Shown piece by piece: positions 54,587 to 64,000 of a DNA stretch of 64,000 nt. Location of the stretch: positions 91,372,509 to 91,436,508 of the forward strand of contig CM075857.1 of NCBI GenBank assembly GCA_037975125.1, written 5' to 3'. A program made the translations under genes and the position numbers. The stretch's first letter is position 1; every line of letters starts with the position of its first letter. This DNA comes from Latrodectus hesperus (Eukaryota; Arthropoda; Arachnida; Araneae; Theridiidae). The notes below the pieces were generated by a model. It worked only from the letters and a program-made list of their open reading frames with translations. It was not told where the DNA came from and ran no database searches.

Positions 54587-55569
54587 TAAAACCCAACCAA
54601 CCAACCAACCAACCAACCAACCATCTCTTCTGATCGTTATGCGGTTAACGGCACAGACCTTTTGATTCTGGAGATTTTCTAGAATCTCTTCTGTTGGCGT
54701 ATTCAATAAATCCCCTGCGGAGATTACTCCACGGGAAAAGTTCAAATTTCCATGAGGTACAACATATACCTCAATGTTTGCCAGACTTTTTAATTTACTT
54801 AAAGTTGTTGCTTGTGTAGCTGACGCAACTTCAATTAGCAAGTCACCAGAGCGCAATTTTTTTAAGCTTTTTACTTCCCCGACAGTACCTAATATTCCTT
54901 TATGAATGAGAAAAGGAGATACTTTATCAAAATTACCCTCCTTTCTTTTCATTAAAAAAAACTTACATGTATTTACATCAAGATGTTGCTCCCGTGGGAG
55001 AGATGAATTTTTAATCTCCATAGGAAATGAAATAAAATTTCGGGACCTGACCGCACCACCCACCACCGAGTCCAACAAGGGGATGCAGACCAGCTGCACC
55101 AGTGCTAGCCAGGTCCTATACGCTCACAGTACATCCCTGAAGTGGCCTCCACCCTTAACGAGTCACCCAGTAGATGTACCGATCACTTGATCCATAAAGC
55201 CGATTGATGTGCTGAGGACCACAACACACCTCCCGTTTACCTGAAGCAGAGGCCAAAGTAATGTGTTGGTCTCTGGGGGCCTCAATTACCAGGATCCTCC
55301 TTTCCAGGGACACGGGTCTCCACGCACGGCAAACACGTGGGTGATTTAGTCCCCAAGAGTAGCTAATAGCAACAGAGCGGCGAGAGCTACTCAAAGGGAG
55401 CCCTCAACCTCTTACGAAGCAACCACAGTGAGGGAGAAGAGGAAGAAAAAGCAGAAGAGTAGAGAAGAGAATAAAATAAAGATGAGGACAGATCACTGGG
55501 GTACCTCGGGATTGTGACACCCGTGTTTACCTAAAGAAGGTAAACCCCCTGAGGGGGCCTTTAGACATG

Positions 55570-55886
55570 AGACGAATGCAGCTGTCTCTCAATTATTATG
55601 CAAAAATTATGTCTGACCCTCATCATCCATTACGTTCCATGACTACTACTCCTGCACTTATAAGGCTGTATGACGCACGTTCATACAGCATTCCACCTTT
55701 TCTCACTCGGACAAAGTCCAACTTATTATTTTCAGACCTATGTGATGTCCGTTTCGAAAAAACGGACTTTCTTCTACATCCACTTTGGTTTGATCCACAG
55801 ATTCAAATCATTAATGCTTTTGCTCGTTATAGAAAATCAGACACAACAACTACTGTCTTCCAGCAGCTATATGCCTCACATCGCTG
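55570..55886 (+). pseudogene. E13 ORF2 remnant, right part
   Basis: Continues E13 after E14: RRMQLSLNYYAKIMSD to LYASHRC, open, the stretch between RT and RNase H. It is cut at CATCGCTG by the 5' end of E16. Confidence 0.9.
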
Positions 55887-56075
55887 CCCCTCAGGGGGTT
55901 TACCTTCTTTAGGTAAACACGGGTGTCACAATCCCGAGGTACCCCAGTGATCTGTCGTCTTCTTTTTTTCCCCTCTCTTCTACTGTTCTGCTTTTTCTTC
56001 CTCTTCTCCCTAAGTGTGATTGCCTCGCAAGAGGTTGAGGGCTCCCCTTGAGTAGGTTTCGCCACTCTGTTGCTA
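55887..56075 (+). mobile_element. E16: first 189 bp of a family A element
   Basis: Complete 5' end and pyrimidine tract, then cut at CTCTGTTGCTA by the 5' end of E17. The rest of E16 is not found downstream. It has private changes (GATCTGTCGTC, AGTGTGATTGCC). Confidence 0.9.
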
Positions 56076-56607
56076 CCCCTCAGGGGGTTTACCTTCTTTA
56101 GGTAAACACGGGTGTCACAATCCCGAGGTACCCTAGTGATCTGTCCTCTTTCTTTTTTCCCCTCTCCTCTACTCTTCTGCTTTTTCTTCCTCTTCTCCCT
56201 CAATGTGGTTGCCTCGCAAGAGGTTGAGGGCTCCTCTTGAGTAGCTTTCGCCGCTCTGTTGCTATTAGCTACTCTTGAGGACTAAATCACCCACGTGTTT
56301 GCCGTGCGTGGAGACCCGTGTCCCTGGAAAGGAGGGTCCTGGTAATTGAGGCCTCCAGAGACCAACACATTGCTTTGGCCTCTGCTTCAGGTAAACGGGA
56401 GGTGTGTTGTGGTCCTCAGCACATCAATCGGCTATATGGATCAAGCGAGCGGTACATCTACTGGGTGACTCGTTAAGGGTGGAGGCCACTTCAGGGATGT
56501 ACTGTGAGCGTATAGGACCTGGCTAGCACTGGTGCAGCTGGTCTGCATCCCCTTGTTGGACTCGGTGGTGGGTGGTGCCGTCAGGTCCCGAATTTTCCAT
56601 TCCTAAT

Positions 56608-57747
56608 ATGGAAATATTAACTATTTCTTCTCTCCCACGGGAGCACTCATTATCACTACTAAAAGCAAAATTTTATGTTGTAAAACGGAAAGAGGGTACT
56701 TTCGATAATGTATCCCCTTTCCTAATACAAAAAGGTATCTGTGGAAATATCGGCGAAGTGAAGAGCATTAGAAAAATTCGTTCTGGAGACTTAATGGTTG
56801 AGGTCGCTTCAGAAGCACAAGCTAACGCTATAAACAACTTGACTATGCTTGCTAACATTGAGGTGTCTGTCTCTCCTCATATGAACCTTAACTTTTCTCG
56901 TGGTGTGGTATCCGCAAGGGATTTGCTTAACACGCCTACGGATGAGATCTTAGAAAATCTCAAAGATCAAAAGGTCTGTGCTGTAAGACGCATAACTATC
57001 AGACGAGATGGGCAGATTATTAATACTAAACATCTCGTACTGACTTTTGCGACGCCAGACCTACCGCAGCATATTAAAGCTGCCTATATGCATCTACCCG
57101 TTAGGCCGTTTATTCCAAATCCTTTGCGTTGTTTCCAGTGCCAGAGATTTGGTCACTCCAAAGCGACTTGCTGAGGCAAACTTACTTGCGCTCGCTGCGC
57201 AGAAGTTGGCCACGACAGCTCGTCTTGTACTGCAAAGGAGAGGTGTGTCAACTGTAAGGGTGACCACCCCTCCTACGCTAGGAGTTGTCCTATCTGGATA
57301 CTGGAAAAGGAGATCACAACCACTAAAGTTAAGAACAATTGTTCATATCCTGAGGCGAGACGTACTGTTACATCACGTACACCTCAAGCAGGAGTTAGCT
57401 ATGCTTCTGTCGCCGCAAAGGTCACCAGAACGACAAGTACACAAACGGATGCTCTTTCACTTCCAATAGTCAAATTACCCCCTACATCTGAAAAAAGCCC
57501 AAGATCAACCTCCACAACTATTCAACGTAGAAAAGCTCAGATGGCTAAGTCTAAAGCCATGAAGGCCTTAAAATTAAAATCTGCAAAAGAGGGCAAAATT
57601 AGACCCTCTATATCCACCCGAAAAGCCTTAAACCTGGAGGCTGACGCTGTTTCCTTACATCCCTCGGACGAAGATTTATCGCTCGAGGAGATGTCGGATG
57701 ACATGCCTTCCAGCTCCGGGAAAGGAGCTTTTCAATTTGAACAATAA
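56608..57747 (+). pseudogene. E17 ORF1 with a nonsense codon in the zinc-knuckle region
   Basis: Start MEILTISSLPREH. TGA at 57172-57174 replaces AGA right after the first knuckle (CFQCQRFGHSKATC, stop, GKLTCARC). The frame is otherwise open to the end AFQFEQ. One substitution would account for the defect. N-terminal half closest to E2/E6, C-terminal end closest to E10. Confidence 0.9.
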
Positions 57748-58654
57748 TTTCCTTTGTTTCTTGGAACTGCCATGGTTTGCGTTCCCATCATGATGACATC
57801 AAGTCCATAATTTCAGCCTACAACCCCGCATGCGTTGCACTTCAGGAAACATTCCTGAAGTCCAGCAATAACATTTCCATGCGTGGGTTTAAAAGCTTTA
57901 GAAAAGACTGTGGTGACGATGGTGCAGTGTCTGGAGGTGTTTGCATATTAACATCCAACAACTATCCCAGCACTGCCCAAGATTTAAATACAACACTACA
58001 GGCTGTAGCTGTCCGAATTCACACATCATGTTTGTTGACAGTCTGTAGTTTATATTTGCCACCACACGATGTCATCCGCCAAGAGGAACTCGATGCATTA
58101 ATAGATCAGCTGCCAACACCATTTCTACTGTTAGGTGACTTTAACGGCCATAGTTCTTTGTGGGGAAGTGATGATGCTAATTCTCGCGGTCGGCAGATAG
58201 AGCGGTTTATTTCAGATAATAGTCTCTGTCTGCTAAATACCGACGAGAAGACATATTTCCATGTACCCACAAGAACGTTTCATTCACTCGATCTAGCCAT
58301 CTGTTCTCCATCTCTTCTGCCATTGTTAAATCTAATAGTAGGAAATGATCTGCATAACAGCGATCATTTTCCTCTCGTCATCTCCCAGACTGGAGGTAGT
58401 AGTGTAAGACAACGCTTACCTACTTACGTGTACAGTCGGGCAGATTGGACGTTATTTACACAATTGGCAGTTGTTGATAACGAAATGGTTACGATCGATG
58501 ATATTGATAATTCCGTATCTAAAGTCACTGAAACAATTATAAATGCAGCTGAGGCATCAATACCAAAAGTTCCTCTTTACCACACCGGTGTTGCAAACCA
58601 TGGTGGAATGATGAATGTAAACAAACTTATAAAAAACAAAGGAAGTTATGGGGG
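57744..58654 (+). pseudogene. E17 ORF2, endonuclease and linker only
   Basis: Starts ATA ATT TCC (IISF). The whole endonuclease is present (LQETFL, LLGDFNGHSSLWG, NSDHFPLVISQT). A small deletion near 58567 (ATACCAAAAGTTCC) shifts the frame after AEASIPK, and family B sequence begins at about 58655. Confidence 0.9.
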
Positions 58655-58656
58655 AA

Positions 58657-59497
58657 GCCTCATACGACTTTAAACTTTTCTAAGGGAGTAATTTCTGCAG
58701 CAGATCTGATATACACATCTACAGATGAAATTCTCGAGAACTTAAAATCCCAGAAAGTTTGTGCTGTCAAACGTATAACTCTTAAACGAGATGGTATTTC
58801 CATCAATACTAAACATCTGATTTTAACATTTTCAACTCCTGCCTTGCCTCAACATATTAAAGTTGCATATATGAGATGTTCTGTACGACCCTATATTCCA
58901 AACCCGCTGCGCTGCTTTCAATGCCAACGTTTTGGCCATTCAAAAATAGCTTGCAGAGGTAAACTTACGTGTGCCCGTTGTTCTGACGTTGGCCACGATA
59001 GTGATACCTGCAATGCTAAAGAGGTTTGTGTCAACTGCAAAGGCGACCATCCTGCTTATTCACGATCTTGCCCAGCATGGCAGTCTGAAAAAGAAATTAC
59101 TACCGTTAAAATAAAAAATAATGTGTCTTATCCCGAGGCACGACGAATTGTCGCCTCACGTACACCACTGCCAGGTATCAGCTATGCGACTGCTATTAAG
59201 AAAGTAACTAGATCTTGCTGCACCCAAACCGACACTATTTCAGAGCCTTCACCAAAGCCTTCTCCAAAGCCAAAGGAAACAAAATCTTCAACCGTTATGC
59301 CCAAACTGACTTTTGCAAAATCAAGAGCATCACAAGCCAAAAAATTAAAACTTGCCAAGGAAGGTGCTCGCAAGTCTTCCTTGACAGAGAGGAAAGCCAG
59401 GCTTGCATTAGATGAAGATACCGTCAAACTGTATCCCTCTGATGCTGATAGTTTGGAGGGTTCATCTGAGACAGCAATGAGCACCGCTGGTGAATAA
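58657..59497 (+). pseudogene. E18 ORF1, N-terminally truncated (family B)
   Basis: About 280 codons: TSTDEILENLKSQKVCAVKR, knuckles CFQCQRFGHSKIAC, CARCSDVGHDSDTC and CVNCKGDHPAYSRSC, end STAGE. Compared with E12 it has a longer Pro/Lys repeat (SPKPSPKPK). Lacks the N-terminal domain because of truncation. Confidence 0.9.
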
Positions 59498-59511
59498 CAC
59501 CTCTTCCATTA

Positions 59512-62500
59512 ATGACTTCCTTTGTTTCATGGAATTGTCGAGGTTTTCGTTCTCGTATTGACGACGTCAAATCTGTTATCTCTCGCTACAACCCAGCATG
59601 TGTGGCTCTCCAGGAAACATTCCTGAGTCCCACTGTTATTACCAAACTGCGTGGGTTTCAATGCTTTAGAAAGGATAAAGGTGGTGAAGCAGCTGCATCT
59701 GGAGGAGTTTGTATATTTACATCAAACTCATACGCAAGTACAGCCCTTCAACTGAGAACTAGACTACAAGCTGTAGCTGTAAAAATACACATAACCTGTC
59801 TAATCACTGTATGTAGCCTATATTTACCACCACAAGACGTCGTAAATTCAGAGGAACTAGATGATTTAGTTGACCAACTCCCAGCTCCATTTGTACTCCT
59901 CGGTGATTTTAATGGCCATAATACTCTGTGGGGTAGTAAAGATACAAATTCTCGCGGCCGTCAGATAGAGCATTTCATATCTGACAATTGCCTCTGTCTG
60001 TTGAATACCGACGAGAAAACCTATTTCCACGAACCAACACGGACGTTTCACTCTCTTGACTTAGCTATTTGTTCTCCATCACTCTTGCCATTGCTGAATT
60101 TTGCTGTCGGAAATGACCTTTACAATAGTGATCATTTCCCTCTAATCGTGTCTCAGACTGGAAGTAATAGTGTGCGTCACAATCCACCTAATTATGTGTA
60201 CAGTCGAGCCGATTGGAAGCTTTTCACGCAATTGGCTGTGATTAGTGAAACAAGAGTTAAGACAGATGAGATCGATGATGCCGTTAAATATGTCACCGAC
60301 ACAATAATCCGTGCTGCGGATGTTGCTATACCCAAGAATTCCATCATTCCACATAAACATAGGAAACCTTGGTGGAATGAAGAGTGCCAACTCTCCTATA
60401 AGAAACAAAGGAAGCAATGGAATATATTCCGACGATATCCTACTACGGAGAATCTTGTTGCTTTTAAAAGAGCCAAAGCCCAAGCTCGAAGAGTGAGACG
60501 TCAGAGTCAAAGAGAATCTTGGATTCGCTATGTGTCGTCTATCAATTCATCGACAACAAGCAAACAATTGTGGAGGAAAGTTAAAGCAGCCAATGGTATT
60601 TATCAGGATTATTCTATTCCTGTATTAAAATCCGGAGCTGCAATACACTCCTCAGCGGTAGATATTGCTAATGTCATCGGTGAAACTTTTGCTAGTGTTT
60701 CCAGCTCTGATTCATATAATCCTACTTTTCTAAGGATTAAAAGAATTGCTGAGCGGAAACCTCTAAATTTTCATGATAGACAAAATCCACCCTACAATTG
60801 TGCTTTTGAATTGTCAGAATTGAAGACTGCTTTATCTAAGGCAAACGACACCAGCCCAGGACCTGATGGAATCTCTTATCAAATGCTCCGTCATATAAAT
60901 CATGATTCTGTATTGAACATACTATCATTGTTTAATAGAATCTGGATTGAGCACTCTTATCCTACATCATGGAGAGAAGCCATAGTGATTCCGATTTTGA
61001 AACCTGGAAAAGATTCATCTGACCCTCTGAGTTATCGTCCAATAGCTCTTACGAGTTGCTTGTGCAAAACTTTCGAGCGCATGATCAATGCTAGACTTAA
61101 TTATGTCTTAGAGAAGAATGATTGCATACCTCATCATCAAAGTGGTTTTCGAAGAGGACGATCCACCATTGATAATATTATAGATCTAGAATCTCAAATT
61201 CGAAATGCTTTTGTGAGGAGAAATCACCTTGTTGCAATCTTCTTCGATATTGAGAAAGCATACGATCGAACTTGGCGTTATGGCATTCTCCGTAATATGC
61301 ATAATCTTGGTTTTAAAGGTAATCTTCCAATATTTATACAGAATTTCCTAGCCACTAGGCTTTTTAAAGTACGTGTTGGAACTACAGTTTCAAATACTTT
61401 TACCCAGGCTGAGGGTGTCCCTCAAGGAAGCGTTTTAAGCGTAACCCTTTTTAACCTTTTCATCAGCAACATACTTCATCAGTTACCATCTTCTATACAT
61501 AGTAATTTATATGTTGATGACTTACAAATTTCATATCAGAGTTCAAACATGAACATAATCGAGAGACAATTACAAACAGCTGTAAACAATCTAAATACTT
61601 GGTGTGAACGAAATGGTCTTAGTATATCTCCTAGTAAGAGTTGCTGCGTCCATTTCTGTAGGAAAACTAGCTTCCATCCTGATCCTGTGCTCTACATAAG
61701 CAATAGACCTATTCCTGTGGTCACTGAGATAAAATTCCTCGGGGTAATTTTCGATAAGAAGTTAACTTTCCTTCCGCATACTTTATATCTGCGGAAGAAG
61801 TGCGAGCGATCGCTCAATATCCTCAAGGTGTTGTCGAATACATTTTGGGGTGCGGATCGTACTTCATTGCTCCGAATTTATCAATCAGTCATTTTATCTC
61901 GCATTGACTACGGTTGTGTTGCTTATGGATCGGCTAGATCTTCCATTTTACGCAGATTGGACACCGTCCACCACTCTGCTTTAAGGATTTGCTGTGGAGC
62001 ATTTCGTACATCACCCGTGCAGAGTCTATATGTAATCTGCCAACAGCTACCATTAGACTTGCGGCGGATAATGCTGTCTCTTAAATATTATATTAAAATC
62101 ATGTCCACTCCTCATCATCCCTTACGTTCCACGATTCCAAGTGCTGCTCTTAAGAGATTATATAATGCTAGACCATCAAGCATTCAACCTTTTCTCTCTC
62201 GTGTTAAATCATATGTATACCTCTCAGACCTAAGTGATGTCCGGGTTGAGTTCATAGACTTGTTCGCACATCCTCCTTGGTATGATCCTCACATTATTGT
62301 ACTGAATCCCTTTGGAAATTATAAAAAATCAGACACAAATACTGTTATTTTTCAACAGCTTTACTCATTTCATCGCTGTCAGTATACCATGTACACACCC
62401 GTATTCACTGATGGATCCAAAACTGCAGGAGCCGTTGGCAGTGGAGTCTATTTTGAGGATACCTCATACAGCTATAGCCTTCACAAATCCTGTTCTATCT

Positions 62501-63192
62501 TCACTGCAGAAGCTACGGCTATATACCGAGCACTTCAGCTGGTGAGAACTAGAAATGAAAATAAATTCTGTGTGTACACTGACAGTAAGAGTGTATTAGC
62601 GGCTTTGAAGAATAACAACTTTAATTGCCATCCAGTTATATCTAAGATTTTCAAATTGTTAGATTCTGTTACTAGCAAGGGATTTGAGATATTGTTTTGT
62701 TGGATACCCAGCCACATAGGAATAGATGGCAATGAGAAGGCTGATGCGGCCGCTAAGTCTGCATCTACTCCCATTTTGCCTTCAGTACCAACAATGGACA
62801 TGAGAAAAGGTTTGAAACATTTTATATATTCTCTTTGGCAGGAATCCTGGAACCTGCAAGTCAATAACAAACTCCATTCCATCTTTTCATTCATCATTCC
62901 ATTATCTGTTTTATCTACACGAAGCGCAGACGTTAGACTGACTCGCCTTCGAATTGGTCACACGCGTTTCACCCACAAACATTTGATCTTAAGTGATCTC
63001 CAACCATGGTGTCAAAAATGTAATGAACCATTCACTGTATATCATATTTTAGTTGTATGTCCAGATTTTAACCATCATCGTTTTAGATATTTTAACAGTA
63101 ATATTTTAACATTAGAAGACCTGCTTGGAGAACCACCCCATCGCAATCTCTTTGCGTTTTTAAAAGACATAGGATTTATGAATTTTATCTGA
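59512..63192 (+). CDS. E18 ORF2, complete (family B)
   Basis: 1226 aa from ATG, 14 nt after the ORF1 stop. Endonuclease SWNCRG, LQETFL, LLGDFNGHNTLWG, SLDLAIC, NSDHFPLI. RT FRRGRSTIDN, FFDIEKAYDRTW, EGVPQGSVLS, LYVDDLQIS. RNase H FTDGSKTAG, AEATAIY, YTDSKSV, IPSHIGIDGNEKAD. C-terminus CQKCNEPFTVYHILVVC and FMNFI. Differences from E12 are scattered substitutions, many silent, as expected of two recent copies of one source. Confidence 0.93.
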   Translation: MTSFVSWNCRGFRSRIDDVKSVISRYNPACVALQETFLSPTVITKLRGFQCFRKDKGGEAAASGGVCIFTSNSYASTALQLRTRLQAVAVKIHITCLITVCSLYLPPQDVVNSEELDDLVDQLPAPFVLLGDFNGHNTLWGSKDTNSRGRQIEHFISDNCLCLLNTDEKTYFHEPTRTFHSLDLAICSPSLLPLLNFAVGNDLYNSDHFPLIVSQTGSNSVRHNPPNYVYSRADWKLFTQLAVISETRVKTDEIDDAVKYVTDTIIRAADVAIPKNSIIPHKHRKPWWNEECQLSYKKQRKQWNIFRRYPTTENLVAFKRAKAQARRVRRQSQRESWIRYVSSINSSTTSKQLWRKVKAANGIYQDYSIPVLKSGAAIHSSAVDIANVIGETFASVSSSDSYNPTFLRIKRIAERKPLNFHDRQNPPYNCAFELSELKTALSKANDTSPGPDGISYQMLRHINHDSVLNILSLFNRIWIEHSYPTSWREAIVIPILKPGKDSSDPLSYRPIALTSCLCKTFERMINARLNYVLEKNDCIPHHQSGFRRGRSTIDNIIDLESQIRNAFVRRNHLVAIFFDIEKAYDRTWRYGILRNMHNLGFKGNLPIFIQNFLATRLFKVRVGTTVSNTFTQAEGVPQGSVLSVTLFNLFISNILHQLPSSIHSNLYVDDLQISYQSSNMNIIERQLQTAVNNLNTWCERNGLSISPSKSCCVHFCRKTSFHPDPVLYISNRPIPVVTEIKFLGVIFDKKLTFLPHTLYLRKKCERSLNILKVLSNTFWGADRTSLLRIYQSVILSRIDYGCVAYGSARSSILRRLDTVHHSALRICCGAFRTSPVQSLYVICQQLPLDLRRIMLSLKYYIKIMSTPHHPLRSTIPSAALKRLYNARPSSIQPFLSRVKSYVYLSDLSDVRVEFIDLFAHPPWYDPHIIVLNPFGNYKKSDTNTVIFQQLYSFHRCQYTMYTPVFTDGSKTAGAVGSGVYFEDTSYSYSLHKSCSIFTAEATAIYRALQLVRTRNENKFCVYTDSKSVLAALKNNNFNCHPVISKIFKLLDSVTSKGFEILFCWIPSHIGIDGNEKADAAAKSASTPILPSVPTMDMRKGLKHFIYSLWQESWNLQVNNKLHSIFSFIIPLSVLSTRSADVRLTRLRIGHTRFTHKHLILSDLQPWCQKCNEPFTVYHILVVCPDFNHHRFRYFNSNILTLEDLLGEPPHRNLFAFLKDIGFMNFI

Positions 63193-63400
63193 TCTACAAA
63201 TATTTTATTTAAATTTTAAACTTTTAATTTTATACATGTGTATATTGTTTGTATATACACCTTTAATGTACATTTTAAAATACATAGGATTTATGAATTT
63301 TATCTGATTTACAAATATTTTATTTAAATTTTAAGCTTTTAATTTTCTACATGTGTATATTGTTTGCATAGAGACTTTTAATGTACATTTTAACTTATAT
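63167..63400 (+). repeat. Two tandem ~115-bp repeats in the E18 3' UTR
   Basis: Units begin at 63167 and 63282 with ACATAGGATTTATGAATTTT. As in E12 the first unit includes the end of ORF2. Confidence 0.88.
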
Positions 63401-63476
63401 GTACTGTGTAATGTACTTTTACTCTATATTTTTTAATTGGTTGAAAAAACTTAAATAGAGTATAATACCTTGTGTT

Positions 63477-63510
63477 TGGCGCAGCTTGTCCTTATCTGGA
63501 CCTTGCGCCA
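63477..63510 (+). other. E18 3' terminal hairpin
   Basis: Identical to E12: inner arms GTCC/GGAC, loop TTATCT, followed by TTAAACCCAACC. Confidence 0.85.
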
Positions 63511-63538
63511 TTAAACCCAACCAACCAACCAACCAACC

Positions 63539-64000
63539 TACTCTTGGCGCAGCATGTCCAATTTTGGACCTTTCGTCATAAAACCCAACCAACCAACCAG
63601 CCAGAGGAAGTCTTGTAAAGGGGCAGTAATGAATCCTTCACTTGAGGTAGAAATGACCTCCAAATCATCTTCTGGTGAAAGTCAGGAAGCTATCCCTTGT
63701 ATGACTGACTCTCTGACCAGATGAGAATGTTTCAGCAAGACCCTATCTGCTGGAAATGTCATACGCAAGTGGAAACGGCAGAGCATATCATTTATGAATG
63801 CGAGGCTCTTGCCCTCCCTAGATTAACCTCTTTAGGCAGCATTCAAACTAGAGAGTTACACCTAGACTCCATTAAAGGGTTATCGGACTTTATTAATAAA
63901 GTAGGTGACCCGAGCAACTGGAACTAGGAAACATTGGGTTTGGAGATAATGGTACAAAATGCTGATAAAAGCAGAGGTGCCCAATGACATACAAACCCAA
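63539..64000 (+). repeat. Duplicate of 12810-13271 (E4 3' end plus second non-LTR family)
   Basis: Starts TACTCTTGGCGCAGC with the same damaged hairpin (CTTTCGTCAT, 63545-63578), then AGAGGAAGTCTT and the same downstream sequence to the window end. Differences seen: CCAGCC for CCAACC in the tail and one extra G near 63901. Both loci carry the E4 insertion at the same base, so this is a duplicated locus, not an independent insertion. Confidence 0.92.
63721..63927 (+). pseudogene. C-terminal ORF2 fragment of the second non-LTR family, duplicate
   Basis: 68 codons with CWKCHTQVETAEHIIYEC and end SNWN. This copy has the longer, probably original, reading frame end. It is preceded by the same ORF1-like frame as at 12886-12987. 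Confidence 0.6.

Larger units (their letters stand above)
48997..54622 (+). mobile_element. E15: full-length, apparently intact family A element
   Basis: 5626 bp with a complete 5' end, both ORFs open, 3' hairpin and a long CCAA tail, flanked by the duplication ATCTCTTCTGATC (48984-48996 and 54623-54635, possibly two bases longer because the tail ends in CC). Inserted into ORF1 of E14. It is the only copy here with every part intact, so it is the best reference for the family. Confidence 0.96.
48254..55021 (-). pseudogene. E14 ORF1, split by E15 and frameshifted
   Basis: The N-terminal part, from the ATG at 55021 (MEIKNSSLPREQ), runs to about 54623. The rest lies at 48996-48254. Near 48690-48700 an extra C (GGTTCACTGG for GGTTACTGG) shifts the frame just after the third knuckle. 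Knuckles CFQCQRYGHSKNSC and CARCAVVGHDSLNC are normal; the third is preceded by an extra residue (SSTKEVCVNC). So E14 lost ORF1 apart from the E15 insertion. Confidence 0.9.
44251..55556 (-). mobile_element. E14: full-length minus-strand family A copy, interrupted by E15
   Basis: The minus-strand 5' end CCCCTCAGGGG is at 55556 and the CCAA tail at 44251. Flanked by the 13-bp duplication GCCTTTAGACATG (44238-44250 and 55557-55569). Contains the 5' UTR (55022-55556), ORF1 split by E15 and frameshifted, and an intact ORF2. It is the only minus-strand copy in the window and a distinct subfamily (ORF2 end FIDFI). Confidence 0.95.
56076..58654 (+). mobile_element. E17: family A 5' half, joined to family B copy E18
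   Basis: Full 5' end at 56076, 5' UTR to 56607, ORF1 with a nonsense codon, then ORF2 up to about 58654, where family B ORF1 sequence begins. It is the second A-to-B junction in the window; the first is E11/E12. No 3' end of E17 is present. Confidence 0.9.
58655..63538 (+). mobile_element. E18: 5'-truncated family B copy with intact ORF2
   Basis: Begins in ORF1 (PHTTLNFSKGVISAADL) and ends in a CCAA tail at 63538. Very similar to E12 but reaching further upstream, with two instead of three 3' UTR repeat units. The right flank is the damaged 3' end of an E4 duplicate. Confidence 0.92.

Overview
The window is eukaryotic and almost entirely made of transposable elements. I infer a metazoan, most likely an arthropod (the repeat style would suit a spider or another arachnid), from AT-rich sequence, TTAA-type piggyBac-like remnants, intron-type splice signals and many I-group non-LTR retrotransposons. 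The species cannot be read from the sequence. No bacterial feature, rRNA, tRNA or CRISPR array was seen.

The dominant component is one non-LTR retrotransposon group, called here the CCAA group because every 3' end carries a (CCAA)n tail instead of poly(A). A complete copy is about 5.6 kb: a structured 5' end starting CCCCTCAGGGGG, a pyrimidine-rich 5' UTR of about 530 bp, ORF1 (about 378 aa, three zinc knuckles), ORF2 (about 1226 aa: apurinic-type endonuclease, reverse transcriptase, RNase H, C-terminal CCHC), an AT-rich 3' UTR, a terminal hairpin TGGCGCA..TGCGCCA and the tail. There are two families. Family A has no AUG at the start of ORF2; family B has one. I number the copies E1 to E18.

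Layout: 1-1093 is a satellite array (about 246 bp unit) cut by the 3' fragment E1 (1094-1467). 1468-5813 holds exon-like pieces of an unrecognised gene, a decayed piggyBac-like transposon (4350-5562) and the start of a different, internally deleted non-LTR element. E2 (5814-11734, nearly complete, split by E3) and E4 (12074-12872) are inserted in that element. 13285-13690 holds DNA-transposon remnants, followed by the damaged fragment E5 (to 15297). 15486-17293 is a second array of the same satellite. From 17294 to about 42867 comes a head-to-tail chain: E6 (split by E7), E8, E9, E10, E11 and then E12 of family B. At 42868-55886 a damaged copy E13 contains the full-length minus-strand copy E14, which itself contains the full-length plus-strand copy E15. 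55887-63538 holds E16, E17 and the family B copy E18. The last 460 bp repeat 12810-13271.

Working together: ORF1 would package the element RNA. ORF2 would nick the target, reverse transcribe from the tail and remove RNA. Target-site duplications of about 13 bp around E2, E3, E4, E14 and E15 show target-primed reverse transcription directly and give an order of insertion. E15 has both ORFs open, both ends and a target-site duplication, so it is the best candidate for a working copy. E10, E12, E14 and E18 keep an intact ORF2 but lack a usable ORF1 or 5' end.
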